Assembly: GCA_009760855.2 (NCBI GenBank)
Contig: WPIO01000006.1
Coordinates: forward strand, 4,832,501-4,896,500
Origin: Cristatella mucedo
Taxonomy: Eukaryota; Bryozoa; Phylactolaemata; Cristatellidae
Reading direction: 5' to 3'
DNA length: 64,000 nucleotides
In this document: positions 1 to 12,259 of the stretch, in pieces
Layout: every line of letters starts with the position of its first letter
Position numbering within the stretch: position 1 is the stretch's first letter
Position numbers and translations under genes: made by a program
The notes under the pieces: model-generated
Told to the model about the DNA's origin: nothing
Seen by the model: only the letters and a program-made list of their open reading frames with translations
Databases searched by the model: none

Positions 1-142
1 CGCAGCGACCGAATGCGCATGGCTTCTTTCCCGGCATCGGGGGAAATCGCCGCTGCATCGCCACGGGCCAGATCCAGCGAGGAGACTTCGGCGGCGGCGG
101 CAGCATCTGCAGTCGGTGAGGCTGCAGCTGTGGCAGCAGCAT
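1..142 (-). CDS. MTRR: Methionine synthase reductase, coding exon 5 (cut by window edge)
   Basis: Candidate fifth exon that runs off the left edge. The minus strand has a pyrimidine-rich tract and TTTTGCAG at plus 143-150. A frame entered in phase 1, as exon 4 predicts, stays open to the edge. It encodes an alanine-rich stretch followed by VSSLDLARGDAAAIS and EAMRIRSLR. The Ala-rich part continues the linker composition of exon 4. No diagnostic FAD or NADPH motif is reached. The call rests on phase, splice site and composition. Confidence 0.6.
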   Translation of the reverse strand, partial: MLLPQLQPHRLQMLPPPPKSPRWIWPVAMQRRFPPMPGKKPCAFGRC

Positions 143-1775
143 CTGCAAAAGAGGGCAAACGGCATGCTTGAAAAAGGGACATGCAAACAGCATAGATGAC
201 TAACACTGGCAACTTCAGAGACTTCAGGCGCTAACCACAGAATTGCTACAGCAACACAGCGACTAGAACTGCCTGCGGCTGCTAGCTGAAGCTGTGGCTA
301 AGTAGCCAGTTACCAGAATAAAGCAATGGAGCAGGCTGGCCTGCCTTGATGAGAAGCCGAGGTTTCCATTGGTACTCAGCAAAACCATGCTAGGGGCAAT
401 AGTATTAATGACAGTAGTAAATAATAATGAGATACTTGCACACCATCCTAATAAAAATAGTTCTCTTTTCATGCACTTTACATATGTTGGAGAGGAAGTA
501 CGGCGACCGGTTAGTGACACAGCATGCAAAAGGTCCCAGGAACCACGTGGATGCATAGGACAATTAGCACAGACAGATGAAGCAAGTGCTGTGAGCAGCG
601 GGTGCGCTTCTAGCTTCTTTCAAATGTCATCGAGGAACGTCGCCAGTGAATGCCAGGGCTTACATAGCATGCGAACTGAAGGCACGGAAGTCTCGGAAGT
701 GTTCGAGGTTGTGACAGGAGCAGCTAAGCGACTCGAGTCAGAAGAGCAGCAGTACCATGCAAAGCCTGATGAGGAAGTATTTCGGATACGTATTCTGGAA
801 CACGAGAATGATAGGACCTAAAGTGACTTCAAGAACGTTGAAGTCAGTACGCTGCTTGATGGGGAGCCATCGCAGGTCGGTGATAAGTCGCGCAATGTAG
901 CAGTTGTGACACTCACGACGGACAAGCCTAGCTGAAGAGTTTTGCACCGAATGAAAACGTCTTGTGGCACAGGCAGGAAGGCCTGCGAGTAGTGAGTTAT
1001 GGGCCATGCATTCCCACTGCATTACGACTTTGAAGGCACTGGTCCGGTTCTCGGTGGCTGTCATTCATGAGTGAGCAGATACATGGCCAGATATACACCT
1101 AGGTATGCGGTTAGCACATGCTATATTCTGCCGGGAGTAGCCAGATGATTGCTCTGCAACAGCAGACACAATCCCGAAGCCTCTCTATATCCATACAATC
1201 TAAAGGACTTGCTACAAGGCACACGGGGAGCAGAACGCACTAGCAAAGCTGTTTGACTCGAAAAATACTTTTCAATCTTGCTAAACTCACACACCAGATC
1301 TGAGTCCAGAAAGAAGGACTGACTAAGCCTGGCATACTGTGACAGTACGTTGGCAGCCCAGCCCAGGCAGGCTGGCAGGCGAGCCATTTTGCACTTTAGA
1401 AGGCAGGCTGAGCAGTGCTGCAGCACTCAGACGCGGCGACCGAATGAGCCCTCCCCCTTCATTCCCAGGAATCAGCTAGTGCGAGACTTAAACATCGAGC
1501 AAATTTGCATGATGCATAATGCAGTAATGGTATAACGAGAGGCCACGTCAACTACATCTTGTCATCCTTCATAAGTGCTCATCCGAAATATTCATGCCTA
1601 GCGATGCTTTCGGCCTCGTACAAATCCCGGTCGTCATCTCAGCTGGACACAATGTGGAAAGCGAGCGCTGCCCGTTCGCTGCCTGTTTGCACACCTTGGC
1701 CGGCAGCTACACGTCGCAAGCCAAGGCTGGCGCATCGCTGCCGCTGACGTAACAGCTGGTCGGACGCCTGCTTAC
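143..1775 (-). other. MTRR intron 4 with a LINE fragment
   Basis: Intronic stretch between exons 4 and 5. It contains a fragment of the CR1/L2-like LINE (about 815-1075, listed separately). The rest shows no coding signal I can support; open frames here lack motifs and codon structure. Confidence 0.55.
815..1075 (-). mobile_element. LINE-1 family (CR1/L2-like) 3' ORF fragment
   Basis: The minus strand encodes a decayed piece of the C-terminal region of the LINE seen at 51.7-53.5 kb. Recognisable are SLLAGLPA, VQNSSARLVRRE and LRWLPIKQR, which correspond to SLLTGLPA, VQNSVARLVCRE and LHWLPVKQR in the larger copy. It lies in an MTRR intron. The label LINE-1 is mine and is not L1. Confidence 0.8.
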
Positions 1776-2071
1776 CCTCACACTTGCCGAGAGCTTGGTC
1801 TGCGGGCGCCTCGTCGATGGCTCGGCCGACGTCGGTGCTTGCCTCCTGGTCGAGCTGCAGTCGCTGCAGTGCTGCTGTCACCGACGAGGCCGGCGGATGC
1901 ACCAACTCGGGGGCAGCACTCGAGGCGGGCGGACAGTCATCGCTGGTTGTCGGCTGCAGCATCCAGCCTGCCAGCGACCCGACGGCCGGGACAGCCGAAC
2001 CGGGAGATTCGAGAAGTGACTTCAACGCCACGAACAGGCCTTCGACCCAAGGCTCTACTATCACCTCTAAT
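1776..2071 (-). CDS. MTRR: Methionine synthase reductase, coding exon 4 (end of FMN domain and linker)
   Basis: After one base that completes a glycine codon, the exon reads LEVIVEPWVEGLFVALKSLL, the last helix of the MTRR flavodoxin domain (VEPW is conserved). The remaining ~75 residues are low-complexity, rich in Ala, Ser, Pro and Gln. This fits the poorly conserved linker between FMN and FAD modules, which is long in MTRR. The acceptor is TTTTAG (plus 2072-2077). The donor chosen is the strong GTAAGC at plus 1770-1775; the open frame runs on to 1639, so the end is an inference. With this donor the exon leaves in phase 1, matching exon 5. Confidence 0.8.
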
Positions 2072-2439
2072 CTAAAATGAGCGCATCTCCCTTCAGCAGA
2101 CTCTGTGCAATCATCGATCGCTATTCTTTCTGACTTGACGGCCGGCTTCTACACGATAACGTATCCATGAAAAGCAGCTCAAGCAATAACTAAGGGCAAC
2201 AACGACGTCAGCTGACTCGAGATAAAGTCGACCTTGGGCTCACACCTCGGCTGAGTCGGTGCCATCGACCGATCGCCCGCGCCTCAGGTTTTGCAAACCC
2301 TAAAAATGTGGCTTCGACCACTCACTGGTCACATACTGCTGCAACTGGATCAGGCCAGTCGACAGTACACGGGATGGGAAGGGCTATAGCTCAACCTCAC
2401 ACCCCCACCCCAGTAGGCTACACAGCTCGGTTTACAGAT

Positions 2440-2960
2440 TCCACAGTTTCCTACCATGCTTTCGAGAAGTCTAGCCGGGCGTGTGTCACAAATGCATGGA
2501 CCAGCTTAGCTGTGGCATCTGTGCGTAAGAAAATCTGAATTTTGCAACGTATGTTTTATAGCTGAACATTGGCAGATTTGCCTGTGGAACTGACAGTCGC
2601 CTGGTAAAAGTTAGTTTTGGAACTGGACACCCAGATTACAAGCCAAGACCACAGGAGATATGCTACCAGAACATATGTGGAGGGCTAAACTTTGCAGTTT
2701 CAGAGTGAAACTAGGTTTTCATTAAACTATCAAGTCAGTTGTATCATCATTCAATTTCATCAAGGTTACTGCAATCAAAGTGAAAATGTCAGCACTTCAT
2801 GGTGTAAGGCAACTAAGAGAGTTTCGCAGGCAGGCAGGCAGGGATGGAGGAGCACGTACAGTAGAGTATTATTTGAATACAATAGAAGCCTAGATTGTGC
2901 TTGGGGCCCTATTTATTTTCAAAAGAACCACCAGGTAGCTTTTCGGGTAGGGGCTTAGGA
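2440..2960 (-). mobile_element. LINE-1 family fragment, strongly decayed
   Basis: Scattered blocks match the 52.4-52.85 kb LINE copy in the same orientation: the stretch around 2550-2660 (GCAGATTTG, TGTGGAACTG, GGAGATATGCT) and the block near 2885-2905 (AGCCTAGATTGTGCTTGG). The reading frame is lost. It sits inside MTRR intron 3 (2072-4728). The outer limits are approximate. Confidence 0.6.
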
Positions 2961-4240
2961 GGCCAGCCGATTGGACTATGCCACTGCCGTTTTACTTTAC
3001 TTCCTTTCGCTCAGATCTGCCGGGCAGCACACTGTTGACATGCTGCTGCATCACGATCTGTCTCACACGGGGCGACATGCCTCACCTAGAGGGACGCTAA
3101 AAAGGCGATTGCCTACTATATCCCTTCAGCTTTCTAGTTCTGAGCTCTTGGCCTCTAGGAGGGGGCAGCAGCTAAACATTTGAGAACCCTGCCAACGAAT
3201 TGCCACCAAACTTTACCTTCCCACATCCACTCGGTAGGCTACAAAGCAATGGCTCGTGGGCTCCAACATAATCGAGTCGCCAGATGATGCTCGAACATAC
3301 AGCAACGCTGTTCCTTGCAGCTCCAGCCGGAGATTGCTCCGAGACAAAATCAGCAGCCTCTATCTGTTCAGCCTTTGGCAGACTCCCTGATTCCCGACCA
3401 AAAACTACAAACCACAAAGTCCCACACGAGCAGGCAGCCAATCATCCGGTATAAGCACATCCGGAGAGAGGCTGTCAGGCTCCTGCGAGCGACAGTAGCT
3501 GGACAGGACGCCTTCGGCACGCATCCTGGGCGATCTCCCACGAGTGGCATGGCTTTTTTTTAGGCTGGGCTTTACAATCAGACACAGCCACGAACCTTGG
3601 GCGTTGCCGCTCGAGGCTAGCTTCCTGAGGAGGCAGTCGCTTGTTTAATGGAGCGATCCCATTTGTTGAGTTGATGCCAAGACAACTCTCACTCGAAAGC
3701 AGGTCTAGACAGGTGGTCAGAAACAGCAAGCCTTAGGAGAGCAGCTGCAGCCTTCCGAATTGAGGGTGTACATGTCTCTTTGTGGATGAGTGAGACAAAT
3801 GTAGAACAGAAATTTTGCAGAGGTGACAAATGAGCTCTTAAAGATAGATAGTCCAAGAGAAGGCCTTGACGTTGTGTGAAGCTCTCACTTCGAGGTTTAG
3901 CCATACCCCCACCCAATTCCTAACTCGTGGCCATGTCCTGGGATGGCCTGCACTAGATTCCCAGGGTCGATTTTGTTAGTGCCACATGTTTGACGCAATA
4001 TACCACGGGTCGATGACGTTACTGTACCGCAATTCACAAACACAATATACCGTGTAAACTACAGCTGCCGTCAACGACACGGCCTTTTATCTGGATGTCA
4101 ATGTATCCTGCAACTGATCAAGAACTGGCATTTGAGCCGCCTGGGTAACGACCCTTCATCTCAGAATCAATCAGGAATCGGCTCCTGGATCATTCCGTGT
4201 CTAAAATCGGCGAAAGGGTCAAGAAATCGGTGGGTCCATA
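2961..4240. other. MTRR intron 3, no feature seen
   Basis: Non-coding stretch of intron 3 between a LINE fragment and a SINE. I see no domain, tRNA-like box, or repeat shared with the rest of the window. Confidence 0.4.
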
Positions 4241-4242
4241 GA

Positions 4243-4430
4243 TAAATAAATCCTAGCTGATTAAACAGCTTCTTTTTGTAAACGAGACAGAAGAGCCTTT
4301 CTATCTATAAGAGCTATCACAACTGCTTGCAGTGGCGATCAAGGATCGCCTACCGCAGGAATCGAACCCACTCAGGACCGACGTCGTGAAAGCAACCGCC
4401 TTGCCTAGTGTGCCATCACAGCTCACCACC
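4243..4430 (-). mobile_element. SINE-1 (tRNA-derived) copy
   Basis: On the minus strand: a tRNA-like head with an A box (TGGCACACTAGG) and a B box (GGTTCGATTCC). It is followed by a body containing CCACTGCAAG-like sequence and ending in the GAGGCTGTTTAATCAGCTAGGAT tail shared with the copies at 21.6 and 44.5 kb (that tail is quoted from the family; this copy is slightly diverged). It lies in MTRR intron 3. Family label is mine. Confidence 0.82.
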
Positions 4431-4728
4431 AGGGAATCTACAGTGCGACTCCAGCTTTACCAAAGGTAAATGCAGAATGGCTAATAAAGCTGATTTGACA
4501 GCCGAGCTTGCATAGAGCGAACGAAGCCATTTGGTATGTCTTGCAGGCAAATCAAGTTGATTGGAAGCATTCGACAACCATGACAAGCATCCTTTAGTAA
4601 TTCAGTTATCAATAGCACCTAAAGTGCGTCGACCGACGAAGAAGCCGGCTTGGCAAGAGAAAACATGATCAGAGTTGCAAAAAAGAAAAAAAAGGAATCA
4701 CGGGCCGAAACAACCGGCATGCACATAC

Positions 4729-4846
4729 CCTGTGGCATCGTCGGCATAGCCAGATGGATAGAACGGCGTAGCGCCAAGCTCCTTCAGTCTCTTATCGACG
4801 GTTTTCGGACAATTCCAGCAGCTGGTATAGTTCGAATCCCCAAGAC
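4729..4846 (-). CDS. MTRR: Methionine synthase reductase, coding exon 3
   Basis: Internal exon of 118 nt. It completes the split glycine and reads [12 protein letters not shown], the third FMN-contacting loop, then [11 protein letters not shown] and ending ...YADDAT. This order of motifs is diagnostic for MTRR and separates it from cytochrome P450 reductase. The acceptor is TATGCAG after a T/C-rich tract (plus 4847-4853) and the donor is GTATGT (plus 4723-4728). It leaves in phase 2, matching exon 4. Confidence 0.93.
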
Positions 4847-5597
4847 CTGCATACAAAGAAAAAGAATAAAAAAGCAAGGCTTGCCGGCAGTGAGCAGCGA
4901 TAGCAGGATGCTGCAGCGTTTCAGTGAGATGAGGAGATTGAGACCCGCACTCTGAGCAAGTGCATGACACTGCTCTGTCACTAGTACGAGGTATTCATTA
5001 TCCGGCGATCGCATGCACCGCAGCTTTGCCTCTAGCCGGCTGCAGGGTGCAGACCACGGGACGACAGCAATTGTGCACAAGCTACCGGTGTCCAATACTC
5101 AACTAGACAGCTTCTGATGCATCAAAGCGGAAGCAGCACGAGGAAGCGGTGAGTGGGAGGGCACCTCTAGCACAGCACGAGAATCTTCGGCCTTATCGCA
5201 GAGCTGCAGTCTCTTGAGACTGCCAAGGACGATGGACCACCCACCCTGCGCATGAGTAGCTACAGCGGCTAGACAACTACAAAGGACACTGTGAAGGCTC
5301 ACATTCCCGGCAAGATGTCGGCACAATGGTGTCACAAGAGCAAAAAGCGTAACCATTAGCAAAAACATGCACCTAAGCCAACAGCCGAATTTATGTACGT
5401 CAGTCAATATTGCGAATCAACATCCTATTATCTGAGCGCTAAAAAAACCTAGGAAAGACAAGTGGACAGAAAAGAAGAAGGCTGCATCTTGTCGGCACTA
5501 GCAGGACTAGCTCTGGGTATTCAGTAACAGGTGCATAGCTCTGCCTCCCTTCTAAAGTGGCCCGGTGTAGCTGCAGCACCGACAGCTGATGCCTCAC

Positions 5598-5748
5598 CTA
5601 GCAGAGCGTATTTCAGGCTGCTGAGATGTGTAGCGCTGAGCGTCTTGGAGTGGATGGCACGGTAAAACTTTCTAGCAGTGTCTGGCGGCTCACCGTCTCC
5701 GGTCGACGAAATCACGATGACAGCAACAGATTCAGACTCAAACACAAA
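5598..5748 (-). CDS. MTRR: Methionine synthase reductase, coding exon 2
   Basis: Internal exon of 151 nt continuing the FMN-binding flavodoxin domain. It contains VIVISSTGDGEPPDTARKF, the classic FMN loop of MTRR (a STTGTGDPPDTARKF-like motif is known in the animal enzymes). It ends in YALLG, with the last G split by the intron. The acceptor is a TTGCAG on the minus strand (plus 5749-5754) and the donor is GTGAGG. It enters in phase 0 and leaves in phase 1, which matches exon 3. Intron 1 (5749-9727) is about 4 kb and full of transposon remains. Confidence 0.93.
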
Positions 5749-6044
5749 CTGCAATCAGCGATCCAACTATCAGCGGGCGCCACGCCTCTTTTGTCAGCAA
5801 ATGCGAGTGGTGCAGGCATCAAAAAGTAAAAGTACAATTTGTGAACAGCCAGTCATCCAAAATTACATAAAAGTGACCACAAGGCACCTCGAAATCTTGA
5901 TCAAGAGTAAGGTCCAAGAGTAAACTATCATGCATTGAATCTAAATCGCCTGAGCAGCCCAAAACGGTTCATCCTGTTACCCTAGCTACAACTGGCTCGA
6001 GGTTGTGAGACAGCTGTATATCAAAGAAAGAAAGAGAAAGGGAG

Positions 6045-6140
6045 GGAGGGAGAGAGAGAGCCCACTGCAGGATTCGAACCCACGACCTCGAGGTCATGAA
6101 AAGCAACTGCCTTACCTAGTGTGCCATCACCGATCAAGGG
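6045..6140 (-). mobile_element. SINE-1 head fragment
   Basis: Only the tRNA-like half of SINE-1 is recognisable on the minus strand (A box TGGCACACTAGG, B box GGTTCGAATCC). It is preceded on the plus strand by a purine-rich AAGAAAG/GAGAGAG run where the body should be. Located in MTRR intron 1. Confidence 0.7.
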
Positions 6141-6144
6141 TACA

Positions 6145-6375
6145 GATGAGCAAGAGTATACCAGAGCAGGATGACGATGACTCAGATGAGGACAAGGACT
6201 AAGATGAGGACGATGAGGTCGAGGAAGAAGACATCGAGAAGGACAAGGAGCACCCCGAGGAGAGTGGCATGGTGGATGACAAGGTCGGTGACGAGCTGGG
6301 CAAGGGGGACAATTCGTAAGGCAACGAGGAGGACGCCGATGAGTCCGCCGAGAAGGAGGGAGCACACTGGAGGAC
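6145..6375 (+). pseudogene. Acidic-tract ORF remnant
   Basis: One plus-strand frame reads an almost purely acidic sequence for about 75 codons (DDDDSDEDKD, then DEDDEVEEEDIEKDKE, then GNEEDADESAEKEG). It is interrupted by two TAA codons near 6200 and 6318. Composition alone resembles the acidic tail of a nuclear or chaperone protein. I recognise no family, and a purine-rich simple-sequence origin is equally possible. It lies within MTRR intron 1. Confidence 0.3.
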
Positions 6376-6680
6376 AAGGGATGCAATAATGAATATACGT
6401 CATTGACAGATTGTAAACAATCCTGCATTTCCTTAAAAATATCCAAAATCAATGACAGAAGGAAAGGAAATGGAGTTCTAACAACAGTTCAAGGAACTGC
6501 CATTTATTCACACCACTCCTTCTGCCTTTCTGCCTACCGAGTGATCAGAGAACAATATACCGAGTCTTTACCAATGATGGGGTGACTAGTATTTTAGGTC
6601 CTCACTAGCTTCAGCTTCCAAACGTAGGGGCACAAAACGAAAGAAACAAACCCTGAGCCAACCCTCTAGCAAACAACCCT

Positions 6681-6835
6681 GCCGAGCTGGTTTGGTCAGG
6701 CGGTTAAGGTGCTCGCCCCGACCAAGGTCTGACTGAGGTCGTGGGCTCGAGCCCCGAGGCATATGTGAAGCGCCTGAATAGAGATTAAGTTCTCTTGGGG
6801 CGCTTTATAAATGAATTATATTTTTAACCCTCGCC
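6681..6835 (+). mobile_element. SINE-2 (tRNA-derived, LINE-tailed) copy
   Basis: tRNA-like head with an A box (TGGTTTGGTCAGG) and a B box around 6742-6753 (GGGCTCGAGCCC). It is followed by GCGCCTGAATAGAG and the tail GAGATTAAGTTCTCTTGGGG, ending in an A/T-rich run near 6830. The tail matches the 3' end of the LINE at 51.7-53.5 kb. This is the most intact plus-strand copy in the window. Confidence 0.85.
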
Positions 6836-8572
6836 AATACAACTTTTACAATGTTGCTTATGGTGGTGCCACTGCCATCACATGAGACTTGTGTGCAAGC
6901 CACGTGGGCATCGGTACAGGCATTCCTGTGCTGGTGGTGAGGGGTGTATAAGTGCAGATGCCAGTGCTAAGACTCGCAAATCAGGTCGCCCAGCACCATG
7001 CTGGTCGTAATGCACTGAATGCCGTCTTCCGCACTCCACTTGTCACAAGTCATCATCTATGCAGCTATTCAGCAAACATGAAATGCCATAAGGCAATTTA
7101 AAGCATTACTCTGCACCGTTCAGCAGTCCGTTCTAAATCGGCTACCACCTACAACCATATACATCCGAAAGGGGGGGGGGTGCCAAGGGCTGTGCACCAT
7201 GCATGGAGCACAGCTAGAACTATTTTAGCTTGACCTTCCCTAAGCCACAGTGTCATACCAATGACAGGACTCTTTGGGGGCAGGCAGACCACTCGGTGCA
7301 AGAGGAGGTCGGCAGCCCCCCCCCACACCCACACCTGCACAAGCAAAAGGTACACATGCATGCACAGATACATTGACGAGTACAGCCCCGATGGCTTTCC
7401 ACGGCCCTTGCCCTCAGTCTTCCTATGATTGGCAAGGTAAAGTAAGAGTCAGGTAAGGTACAAGTCTGGCCACCACCTTGGTGTACAACTGGATACACCA
7501 CTGCTTGCTGACTGGCCCTCTTGACTTCTCGAGCTATAAATGGACTTTATGGGGATGTAATTATGGGAAGCCTCCACTCACGGGCCAGCCAGCAATGCAT
7601 AGCTGTCTAGGCATCTGGTGCCCCATTCATGGACGAAGCCAAGACTTGCAGCAGACGAACTCACTGGAAACGATAAGTACACAATAAAGACACTGTCCAG
7701 CTGTACGAGCGAGGCCGAGTGCGCAAATGCTAAATGCATAGCTGAGAACAGGCTCACCGACGACTCACTATGTTGGGGGCCACATGGACAAGGCAAAAAT
7801 AATATAAGAACAGTAGACCAATATCGAGGCAGCGAGCTGTGCAGACAGCCGCCGGCTCTTTTTCCTTTCTGAATGCTCGGCCGTTTTGGTCTTCATTTCG
7901 GAGCATCTACACCATTTTCCGGGCTTTCGGAGTGATGTGCACAGAGAAGCAATGAGGATTCAATTAAAATCTTTTGGTGATGTCACCGGCAGCTTGCTTG
8001 CACTGAAACCGTGGAAGTCACTTCCGGCTTATGTCACTATCTGCTGTGAATTTGCATCGTTTAGGTCTCAGATCAACGATGATGGAACTGTTACGGTCAG
8101 CTTTTCTTTGCCCCGGGTAAACTTTCAGGTTTCTTGTTCCGGTCTACTTTATGTGCATACTTGTGCATGATTCAGTGCACATCACTAGCCAGAGGTCTTT
8201 CCAACTGGCCATGAGTGTCTTAGTGTTTACTTTAGCATGTCTGTCTAAGGATGATGCTTGTTTCCTTTTGCATGCTAGATACCGTGCACTAGTTGCTAAC
8301 CCTTGGATATTGAGTCTCTTGTAGGGAGCTGTAAATCACCTAGATAAAGAATAAGTTCTTTTGAGGTGCTACACAAACGACATATTATTTTTACAGTCAT
8401 GTTTAAGGATCAGAAAGTGAGCCTCAGCAATTACTTCAGCCAAAGTGTCAGCACTAGTCCCCCACTCCCTTTAAAACAAACACAGATGCCAGGCTGGCAC
8501 GTGTAGCAGCAGTCATGAACTCCCCCCCTTTTGCTGGGCATGGGGGAAGGCCCGGATGTTAACTATGGCAAT

Positions 8573-8765
8573 GGGGAGCCGTAATGGCTTACTAGGTAAG
8601 GCGGTTGCTTTTCGCGACCTCGGCCCCGAGGTCGTGGGTTCGAATCGTGCGGTGGACGATCCTTTATTGCCACTGCAAGCGGTGGTGATAGCCATCAAGG
8701 CTCTTGTGTCGCTATACAAAAGGAGGCTGTTAAATAAGATGTATTTATTTATTTTATTTATTTAA
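8573..8765 (+). mobile_element. SINE-1 (tRNA-derived) copy, near full length
   Basis: Head with A-box-like TGGCTTACTAGG and B box GGTTCGAATC at 8637-8646. The body CCACTGCAAGCGGTGGTGAT is followed by GGCTCTTGTGTCGC, and the copy ends in GAGGCTGTTAAATAAG with a TATTTATTTATT tail. The best reference copy of SINE-1 here. Located in MTRR intron 1. Confidence 0.87.
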
Positions 8766-9727
8766 TGGCACGTTGGAAGCCTAAATGATCTAGCCATTCT
8801 GGGAAACACGTTAGTGGTGACTGGCACTGAGCAACTCAAGTCTCTGCTGCACAACCTTGGCCTATGCAGCCATGGTACAGCCAGCAAGCATCAAGGCACC
8901 CGAACAAAAACAATTGCCTGTGCATGCACCCGTGCACGAATGAGTATTCGTGTGCCAACAGCACTGACCCTCCTCCTTCAGGTCACTGAATCCTAAAATG
9001 AAGCAGGTGATGCTGCCACAGCCGATGAGATTGGCCAGCTATGCAAACAAACAAATTCATCAACCTAAGCCAAGGCTGACTGCCAAAATGGGTCAGGCTA
9101 TATGGCAGATGAGAGAGAAACACTACCTCATTAACCAGCATTTTTAATCGCTATATTACTAACGCACAGTAAGTTTTGCAAAGCGTTGGAGCGCATTGAA
9201 AAGGCGCTAGTTCTTGGTCTTCTTTTGGGCAGGTTAAAAGATCTGCTTTTAAAGCAGCAGTTTTTACAATGCTGTGAATACATAGTTTTTACTGTCGGGC
9301 CTTTTTTGATGTTCTGAGAAACATGCCTCTCAAGCACGATTGCCGGGTGGGCAGACTACAGTCAGATAGAAGCGATAAGCCAGCGTCAGCCACGACGTTT
9401 GGCTCAGCTTCTCGAAGCTACCGAAGTAGGCTCGTCAAAGTAGCTATCTGCAGTGGCTAATCATGCAACAATCGAGGCAAAATGCCAGAAGCAATACAGC
9501 TTACAGAATGGTCAGTGCAGAAATGTCGGACCGAGCATAATTAGACAGCTGAATAGACCAGAGCAGCTGGTCGAAATTAGAAGGTAGAGATGAATGTGCA
9601 CACCCTCTGCCACCACCGGACACTCCCAGCAAGGGAATCACAGCGGCTAGCCGAACTGCCAAAAGAGCCATGACGGGCTGCCGACCAAAACCGACTGGGA
9701 AAAATAGCAGTTGCTGCTGCTGGTCAC

Positions 9728-9871
9728 CTTTTCACCGAATGAGCTGAGGCAGTTAATGTCGGCATTCAGTCCCATCTTTACCGACCTCTCAAATACCTCT
9801 TCGGCAACAGCTTTAGACTGACCAGTCTGAGATCCGTAGACGAGCAAGAATCTCGGCGATATCGCTGCCAT
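9728..9871 (-). CDS. MTRR: Methionine synthase reductase, coding exon 1
   Basis: First coding exon of a diflavin reductase that reactivates oxidised cob(II)alamin on methionine synthase, in the cytosol, using NADPH through FAD and FMN. The exon encodes 48 residues. It holds the start of the flavodoxin-like FMN domain: a hydrophobic beta strand followed by the phosphate-binding loop YGSQTGQSKAVAEE. The start is the ATG at 9869-9871, just ahead of the first flavodoxin strand, as in animal MTRR. The exon ends in phase 0 at a GT donor (minus strand, plus positions 9726-9727). The family call rests mainly on the next two exons, which continue the domain in phase. A different diflavin reductase (POR, NOS, NDOR1) is less likely given the residues of exons 2-4. 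Confidence 0.85.
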
Positions 9872-10049
9872 GTCGAGAGCTCCACTGATTGTCTGAAAAT
9901 GTCACAGCATGGCTGCCAACAGCTGGACAGGCAAGCAACTATGTAAGCAGTGGACGGGGCGACGATAATGTGAGCTCGCTCGCCTTCAGCGGCAAGCCGC
10001 TGCCCCAAATCAAGATGCGTCTCTTTACGATAGACCATCTCACACTCTA

Positions 10050-10125
10050 GACGTATAATAATGATAACACTTCACACTTGATAAAGCACCCTCGGAGAAG
10101 TCCATCTCTTTCTAGGCGCATTACA
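10050..10125 (-). mobile_element. LINE-1 family 3' end, short
   Basis: About 75 bp matching the 3' terminus of the LINE, minus orientation: a TAATAATGATAA microsatellite-like end, then CTTGATAAAGCACCCTCGGAG and CTTTCTAGGCGC. It sits just upstream of the MTRR start codon, possibly within the 5' UTR or promoter. Confidence 0.7.
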
Positions 10126-11677
<1,552 letters not shown>

Positions 11678-11974
11678 CGAGGGGCGCAGGCTGCGAGCTA
11701 GGGAGTGCCTCTGCCCTCATAACTCCGGCCTGTGTCTGAAAGGCAGATACCCGACCCCGGCGCCATGGAGGCAAGCCCTTTCATGAGTGCCAAGGATGCG
11801 ACCTAGCCGCAAGGCTGCCCTCTTTTTGCAACCGAGCCAGCGGTCAGCACTCTCGAGTGCCAGCTCGGACTGGCCTCATCCTGCTGTAGCTGGCCGGCTG
11901 TGCCCCCTATCGCTTGCCAAAGCAGTTGACTGTACTGCCAGCCAGTTCCTGCAGGCATACACACGTGAGCGCCC

Positions 11975-12112
11975 AGTAGTATGTAGTTTTACCATGTCGC
12001 ACGCTGACCCTCACTCGAGTGCATTTCAAAATTCGCCCTCCCTTCGCTCAGACTCATTTTGAAATGACCCTCCTGAGTGTCAGTGTGCGAAATGGTAAAA
12101 CCACATACTACT
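11975..12112. repeat. Long imperfect inverted repeat next to the first viral block
   Basis: Arms of about 57 bp at 11975-12032 and 12056-12112 are complementary with scattered mismatches. They share AGTAGTATGT, GTTTTACCAT, CGCAC and CATTTCAAAAT, with a 23-nt loop. The AT-rich viral block starts within 10-20 bp of the right arm. It could be a small hairpin transposon or an end structure of the viral insertion. Confidence 0.8.
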
Positions 12113-12259
12113 CTATGGGATACCTGTCTGACTCTTTCGCAAACTGAAAACAAATAGACTACTCTACTAATATTCCAAAATTAAGTTATTATAAATTATA
12201 GTAATTTTTTTTTATAAAAACAGTTTTTAAATTTGATTAAAAAATTTTATATTATAAGA

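Noticed and set aside
369-821. 150-codon plus-strand ORF
   Set aside because: Antisense to MTRR within an intron, overlaps a minus frame, has no motif and runs toward a LINE fragment.
6681-6760. Candidate tRNA genes at 6.7, 8.6 and 18.9 kb and elsewhere
   Set aside because: A and B boxes are present but the arms do not form a clean cloverleaf, and each is followed by a SINE body and tail.
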